Positions 58,590 to 64,000 of a DNA stretch of 64,000 nucleotides are shown one piece after another. The notes under the pieces are model-generated. The model was not told where the DNA came from and did not search any database. It saw only the letters and a list, made by a program, of their open reading frames with translations. The DNA is taken from NCBI GenBank assembly GCA_030248135.1, contig JASANC010001184.1, forward strand, positions 1 through 64,000, written 5' to 3'. Every line of letters starts with the position of its first letter. Position 1 is the first letter of the stretch. Position numbers and translations under genes: made by a program. The DNA is from Theristus sp. LFF4_11 (taxonomy: Eukaryota > Nematoda > Chromadorea > Monhysterida > Xyalidae).

Positions 58590-59659
58590 ATGAACGGAGT
58601 GGCGCTCATTATTTGCTCATTGGTTGCGTTCGTGTGCGCTGCATCAAGTAAGCAAAATGAACAATCGAATAAATCTGTTGAGCTGCATGCTTGGTATTTG
58701 AGGTATGTTGGTTGAGTGCAAACCAATGTGAATCACTTGACTGGTTAATAACCGTCTGTCTATACTGACGTACAGTATGGCCGAATAAATAAGGCAGTCC
58801 TCGTGTTCTCCATCAAGGCGGGCTCAGTCGCAGGCAGACTAGGAGTTAGCTTTTTCAAGAATGCAAGGATAAATCCCAATCTTGTTTGTCAGAAAGAATG
58901 AACAGAATAGCACGAAGAATCAATTAGTTTAAAAACACGTCAACTTTGATACACAATTCGGTTTCTGAACGTCTTCTTTATTTCATTCAAATTTCACGTG
59001 CTCCTTGCACTCTGAAAAAAGCTGCTATATTTACTCGGCCATTCCGTGTATTAAAGCACGTCGAAGGCACGTATGGATTGGCCTTTATTCAAGTAATACG
59101 ATATCTCAATTAGCCTTATTCAGTTTTTTTTTCAAATTGCCGCAGCTAATAGTGACCAACCGGAGCGACGTGCATTGCCCGCGAACAACATGGCGCTCAA
59201 ATACTGGGCACAGCTGCACAACCAGGTGAAGTAGCAGTTGAACGATTGGTATTCATGTTTAAAAACTAAAGAATTGATGCAATTCAACCTTGCATTGATG
59301 ACGCAGTGTGCCATTTGCCATTTACATTCCTTGACTTTAAAAAATCACAATCACAAATAGGTACCATCGATGAATGAACAGACACCAGAACAGTCTCCAC
59401 ATGACGACAACGAGACCAAAAGACACGTGCGACACATGGCACTGAACTACTGGATGGCATATCGACGTCAGCACCAACCGACAGCAAACGATATGCGAAG
59501 TAAGTTTTTTTACATTCTTGTGCTTCCAGTTTTGTGGCCTTGATTTAGGTCTAATAAATATTTTCAGACATCGAAAAAAGTGGTAAGCGAAAATCAATGC
59601 TGACACCGAATGAGCTGGCATTGAAGTACTGGTCGAGTCGCCACCAGAAATCTGGATAG
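58590..59659 (+). CDS. Secreted peptide precursor with three AL(K/N)YW peptides
   Basis: Exons 58590-58647, 59146-59225, 59361-59499 and 59568-59659 join exactly (phases 1, 0, 1) to 122 residues. Residues 1-18 (MNGVALIICSLVAFVCAA) form a signal peptide. Each later exon carries one copy of a conserved core: NNMALKYWAQLHNQ, RHMALNYWMAYRRQHQ and NELALKYWSSRHQKSG. Dibasic sites precede the copies (PERR, ETKR, SGKR) and one follows the second (AYRR). This is the layout of a neuropeptide or peptide-hormone prepropeptide. No Gly amidation signal follows the cores. I know of no family with this motif. Intron 1 contains a mariner-like MITE. Confidence 0.75.
58773..59048. mobile_element. Mariner-like MITE in intron 1 of the peptide gene
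   Basis: Starts CAGTATGGCCGAATAAATAA after TA (58771-58772) and ends ...GCCATTCCG near a TA at 59049-59050. It is collinear with the two outer parts of the interrupted copy at 9664-10963, which lets the 1-kb insertion in that copy be defined. Confidence 0.75.
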
Positions 59660-61006
59660 AACCGCAGTCACTATGTTGGCGAACGTTGCGTAGACCAAAA
59701 GCTCTGTGTGATCCAAAACTTTTATTCTGTTAAAAGAGTTTGTCCAATCTGTGTGTTACAATGAAACAAGAAAAAACACAAAAAACACATACTCGCACTT
59801 GTGGCAATAATAAAGCAACGTTTCTCCAAACATAAGAATTTAAAAGCAAATCCAGAAGTAAAAAAACGGTCGTCTGCAAAACATCGGAAAGAATAAAGCC
59901 TATAACAGCACGACACAAGGTTGGAAAAACCAACTGAAACGCTAAATTAAAAACCGAAACAATGCTGATATAGCGCGGCTATACGTTGCGTAACACGGGC
60001 GGTGATATTTCACGGAGTAGGTAATTGTAGAACGTTCAAAAGGCACCAGTTCAATGTTTCTCATCATGATTTAACAAATTATACCCAAAATGCCATACAT
60101 GTAAAAGCGTGTACTTCGGTTCAATTCACTTACACCATAATTTCACATATTTATGATTTCGCAATACAAGAAAGAAGTTTCTTAAACTTAAAACCAAACT
60201 GTTGTTTCAATCGGTTCGGACTCATCCAGTTTATTGATATGTCGCTCTGCTAAAACCTAAGCTACAGTTGTATCTATCATCAATCAAGCAAAAACCATCA
60301 GCTTGACCGGATTGCTTTAAAATGAAAACTGTTTGACCATATTCGGATCCAAATGATAATGCAAAATGATAAATTGGTAACACCATGACAAAATTATTGG
60401 CAGTAGATTTCGACTCTTTGCTGTCTTGTGCAGCATTTCCGATGCATTCTGCATGCATCAAATCAACCACTAACAAAATTTAAGAAAGTTATGCAAAAAG
60501 CAAACGTACACAAGAGTCAGCTTTCAGTAAATAATGCACGGCAATTTGTTTTCAGTTAAAGGTCGATTGATTTGGTTATTCTTATCGAACGCAATGACTC
60601 TCAACCGGTGTGGGCGAGACGAGAATTGAAATGACAGGCACAAATGAACAGCGTCACAAAAACAGTCTCATATGGTGCATCGTCCAAGCGTGTCTAGGTG
60701 CAAAAAAGGGTGCGCGAAACAAAAATGGTGCATGACAATAAATAACTCGTCAGTTCGTGATGGGACCAAATATTATCGAAGCGTTGACACAAAGGCGCAC
60801 AGGAAACCACATCGCGGTTGGCAGACAGCGTGATCAGCATGCGATAAGGTTAAAAATCTACAGTCCACGATGAGAAAAACAAGTGGAAACCGAAAGAAAC
60901 ACAAACAAGATTGCGACGCAACAAAAGGAAATATTGACAAACATCACAAAGCACAGCGTCCGTGGGGTAACGCTGTCATCAGTAAGTATCTCAGCCGACT
61001 TGCGTT
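59660..61006. other. Convergent intergenic region, nothing recognised
   Basis: 1.35 kb between the peptide gene stop and the talin stop codon. A/T-rich with short ORFs only; no shared repeat noticed. Confidence 0.45.
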
Positions 61007-64000
61007 TCACAGTTCCGACGGTGGCTCATTGTCGCCGGTGTATTTTGCCTTGCGAATTGTGTGCAGCTTGTTGCGGGCAGCCTCAAGCTCGCGCTCCTTG
61101 CGCAGCACTTGCTCTTGCGCGTCCATCACCTGCAAACGTTCACAGATGCAGCCGATGAATCACGATGAGCAATATCAGCTTACTCGTAACATGAACACCG
61201 TCAGCACAGGTGTCTTCTTCAAAGCATCACAAACTGTGCCACGGTGTAGTGGAACAGGTGCTGCGGTCGCGGTGGACTTCTTCAAAGCACCACAAACTGT
61301 GCCACGGTGTAGTGGACACTGGCGCAAATGTACGCGCACGTTGCACAGCAGCGTCACACTGGCAGCACGGTGGCGACTGACGCATACTGCATGCGACAAC
61401 AAACGCAGCGCACCTGCGCAATGCCGGACACCATGCGCTGTGAGATCACCAGTGTTCGCTCGTCCTCAGCGTCGATCGACTGCTTCGCAGCCCTGACCAA
61501 GTGCTCGGTGGCTGTCTTGACGGCGTGCCCAGCGGCCTGCAGGCGTTGCATCGCCTTTGAGTTGATGTCGGCCTTCACTTTGCACGCGACCAACAGATGC
61601 GCCGTCGACGAGGCAACCTGAATCGGTGGCACATCACGAGCACATGCAAATCCAATGCAACTGCTCGTCACACTCTGTTGCAGCACAGTGACGTTGCACA
61701 TGCGACATCAGAGCAGCGCAGAGTGCACTGTCTTCAGACGAGCACTTCACGATGCATCCAACGGCACCTGTTGCCAATGCCACCGTGAGACTGCATTGCG
61801 CACCTGTTTCGCAGCGGAGATCAGTTTCTCCTCGGTGGCGTGTCCCTGGACGAGCGCGTTTGCAGCCTCGCACAGCGAGTGCACCGCTGCAGCGACGGTG
61901 CGTGCCGCTGAAATCAGGCCCTCCGACCACTGGTGGTCCTCGGTACGCAGCTGCGGACGCGCATCCACCTGCACACACGACACGACACGCATTCAGGCTT
62001 CAATCTGCTGCTTTGCTTTCTGCGACGCAATGCGTTTTGCAGGCGTGGCGACCAAATTCAATGCGTGCGTCACGCGGCACATTCAAAAATAGACGCGATC
62101 GCATCTCTAATATAGTGGCATCACCACTTTTGCACTCCGGCGTCACGCAAGAAACATTTTGTCCTATTATGCGCACATTGAGTCGCAGAACTAAATAAAA
62201 AAGAAAATTAACCAGGCCAACGAATGACGAATGCTGATGCAAAAGGCCACCGAATCAGCGATGTGAACTGCCTGCCTTGTCTCACCCTGCCCTGAGCGAC
62301 GAGTTCCCGCTGTGCAGCGCTGGCCGCCCGCACCAGTGCCTCAACAGCGGTCGCGATTGATTTGGCCGCCTCCAAGATCTGTTCGTCAAAGTTCAGCGAT
62401 TCATCGGCAAGCTGCAAAGAAATGAGTTTCATTGGCGTTGTTTTGCATCGATATTCATGTTGTGTATTACGCCACCATGCTATATTTGCTACCATCATAC
62501 CACCCAATCAAGCAATCCATCAATTCGTTCAGTCAAACAGCTAATAGGTGACAAGATAGATACTATCTCCAAACCCGAATTCTGCGAATTACAGTTATTT
62601 AATTGAGACAATAAAAAAGAATACGCATTTGCTCATTTTTTCGATCCCTTCCGCACACATGCCTACAACACGACACACAAATGGAGACAACAACGAGGCA
62701 TGCAAAGGCACAGCAAACCGAGCACAGCATCGCACACGCACGCACGCACACGCACATCCAATTACTTACGCGATCACGCAGCCGTGGTAGTACGGTCAGA
62801 ATACAGTCGCAAGTCGGATAGGATTTGGGATAAACTTGTAGAAGCTACTCGCGGGTGTTGTGTGGTGGTCAAATATCGAAGTATATGAATGAATAGTCAT
62901 TGGTAAAAGTGTTCACGACACATGTAGCGTAATAGGAGGCGAAATCGGTCGCAGGAAGTTGGAAGTGAAGAAATTGTGTGCGCCCATAAAGAGACAGACA
63001 CGTCGACGAAGAAACATATTGCACAGTGCTGATTTAAAGTGTGATTGGCGGAAAAGAAAGATCTTTTTGTGGCACTTTTATGTCACTTTGAAATGGCTAA
63101 ATGGTCATTGCATTGATGAGTGATTGAGCTGTTTTCCCGAAAATTCCAAGCTCACCAATCGCGCGTGGATATGTCTGATATCTGGGTGCATCACAAATCA
63201 ACGAAACACTGTTATTCCTTATTCCGACCCAAGAATACCAAACATATCTACGCGAAATCGTGTCCGTGGTGGAATCACGGTCAGATGATAAAGTGCTGCG
63301 TTTTGTTGAGCTGCAAGAAAAAGCTGAAAGTTCTGAGAAACAAAAAGAAATTGCAGTGGAAATTTGAAAAGCAGCGCAGTGGTACGTCGTTTGATCAGCG
63401 GCAGTCAAATCGTTGAAATGCGTTCAGATGATTGATGGTGGCGTCCAGCGCGATGCGTGCTCTGCAACGACGCCGACGGACACGTGCGCCCCATGCTGCT
63501 GCGCCCCGTTCGAGCACTCAACGTGCGCGCGGCACCTGGCGCTCAGGCACTCACCCGCAACGCTATGGCAAAACACAACATGGACGATGGGGTTCATGCA
63601 ACACGAATACAGCACACGAAAACACACCGACACCAAAAAGCTATTGGACACTTGCCTTCAGGTGTTGAAATTTTTTTGTTTAAAACGATCATTTCCGAAA
63701 ACACACAACACTAAGCTACATCCAGAATCAATCCATCACATCCACATCACACCGCACAGCACACACGGCATGCATGGAAAGAGCTGTGAAGCAGGCAGCC
63801 GCATGTCATGCTGCGGCCCTGTGTGCAAACCTTCGGTCGCGGGCGTGGTTTCAAGGACGAGAGTTTCTTAGCGGCAGCCTCGATCGAGCTCGCCGCGCCG
63901 AGCAGTTCGTTCTCGGCGATCACGGTCGGGTCGGACGGGTCGACCCAGTCGGCGCCCTTCAGCAGTTCACTGTGCGCCATCAACTCCGTGACGGACTGCG
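61007..64000 (-). CDS. TLN1: Talin, C-terminal end (5' part outside window)
   Basis: Cytoskeletal adaptor linking integrins to actin at adhesion sites. Five exons lie in the window: >64000-63831, 62411-62286, 61968-61804, 61617-61414 and 61129-61007, all phase 0. They encode the last rod bundles and the C-terminal actin-binding/dimerisation region: DPTVIAENELLGAASSIEAA, LNFDEQILEAAKSIATAVEA, WSEGLISAARTVAAAVHSLC, GHATEEKLISAAKQV, LLVACKVKADINSKAMQRLQ, MVSGIAQV and the final helix EQVLRKERELEAARNKLHTI, ending PPSEL. The match to vertebrate and invertebrate talin is continuous. The 1.4-kb intron 62412-63830 has no supported gene. Confidence 0.97.
61206..61319. repeat. Tandem duplication in a talin intron
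   Basis: Two copies of about 66 bp starting CTTCTTCAAAGCA(T/C)CACAAA and containing TGTGCCACGGTGTAGTGGA, in the intron between the last two talin exons. Confidence 0.8.

Noticed and set aside
63120..63416. 98-codon basic ORF in a talin intron, with weak FLYWCH-like spacing
   Set aside because: Cys/His spacing does not match the family and no splice context was found; not enough to call.

Overview
The window is eukaryotic nuclear DNA from an animal. Its genes are split into many small exons by GT-AG introns, mostly 40 bp to 1.5 kb, and they encode metazoan families: a retinoblastoma-type pocket protein, talin, nicalin, NDUFB9, ribosomal protein S6 and a two-pore K+ channel. A ShK-domain secreted protein, a TWK-like channel, peptide-precursor genes and degenerate TTAGG(C)-like repeats fit a nematode best. 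That placement is inference; another invertebrate is possible. Exon models below were built by hand by matching splice sites, reading phase and remembered family sequences. In nearly every gene the phases close exactly.

Layout. 1-6382 (-): pocket protein of the p107/p130/LIN-35 family, running off the left edge, with one in-frame TAG in pocket box B. 6383-12076: no genes; a graveyard of short transposons, 15-bp minisatellites and G-rich repeats. 12077-12849 (+): NDUFB9. 13615-16772 (-): RPS6, with a large fold-back repeat in its fourth intron. 16773-22200: nested non-autonomous elements with 8-bp target duplications (hAT type) and long G runs. 23978-28610 (+): K2P channel carrying two fibronectin III domains. 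28973-29363 (-): 61-residue secreted peptide precursor. 31083-32081 (-): guanine/cytidine-deaminase-family enzyme. 33860-37381 (+): secreted ShK plus Pro-rich repeat protein. 37965-42688 (-): nicalin, with a small membrane-protein gene (41718-42353, +) inside its first intron. 43720-54118 (+): 21-exon protein with about 22 C2H2 zinc fingers; a short minus-strand ORF lies in one intron. 54658-56928 (+): PB1-like plus vWA-like protein whose last intron holds a 74-bp tandem array. 58590-59659 (+): secreted precursor with three copies of an AL(K/N)YW peptide flanked by dibasic sites. 61007-64000 (-): C-terminal end of talin, running off the right edge.

The genes do not form an operon or pathway; they are ordinary neighbours. 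The most unusual items are the AL(K/N)YW peptide precursor, the second tiny secreted precursor, the channel-FN3 fusion, the stop codon in pocket box B, the intronic array that carries splice sites, and the layered transposon nests, whose insertion order can be read from their target duplications.
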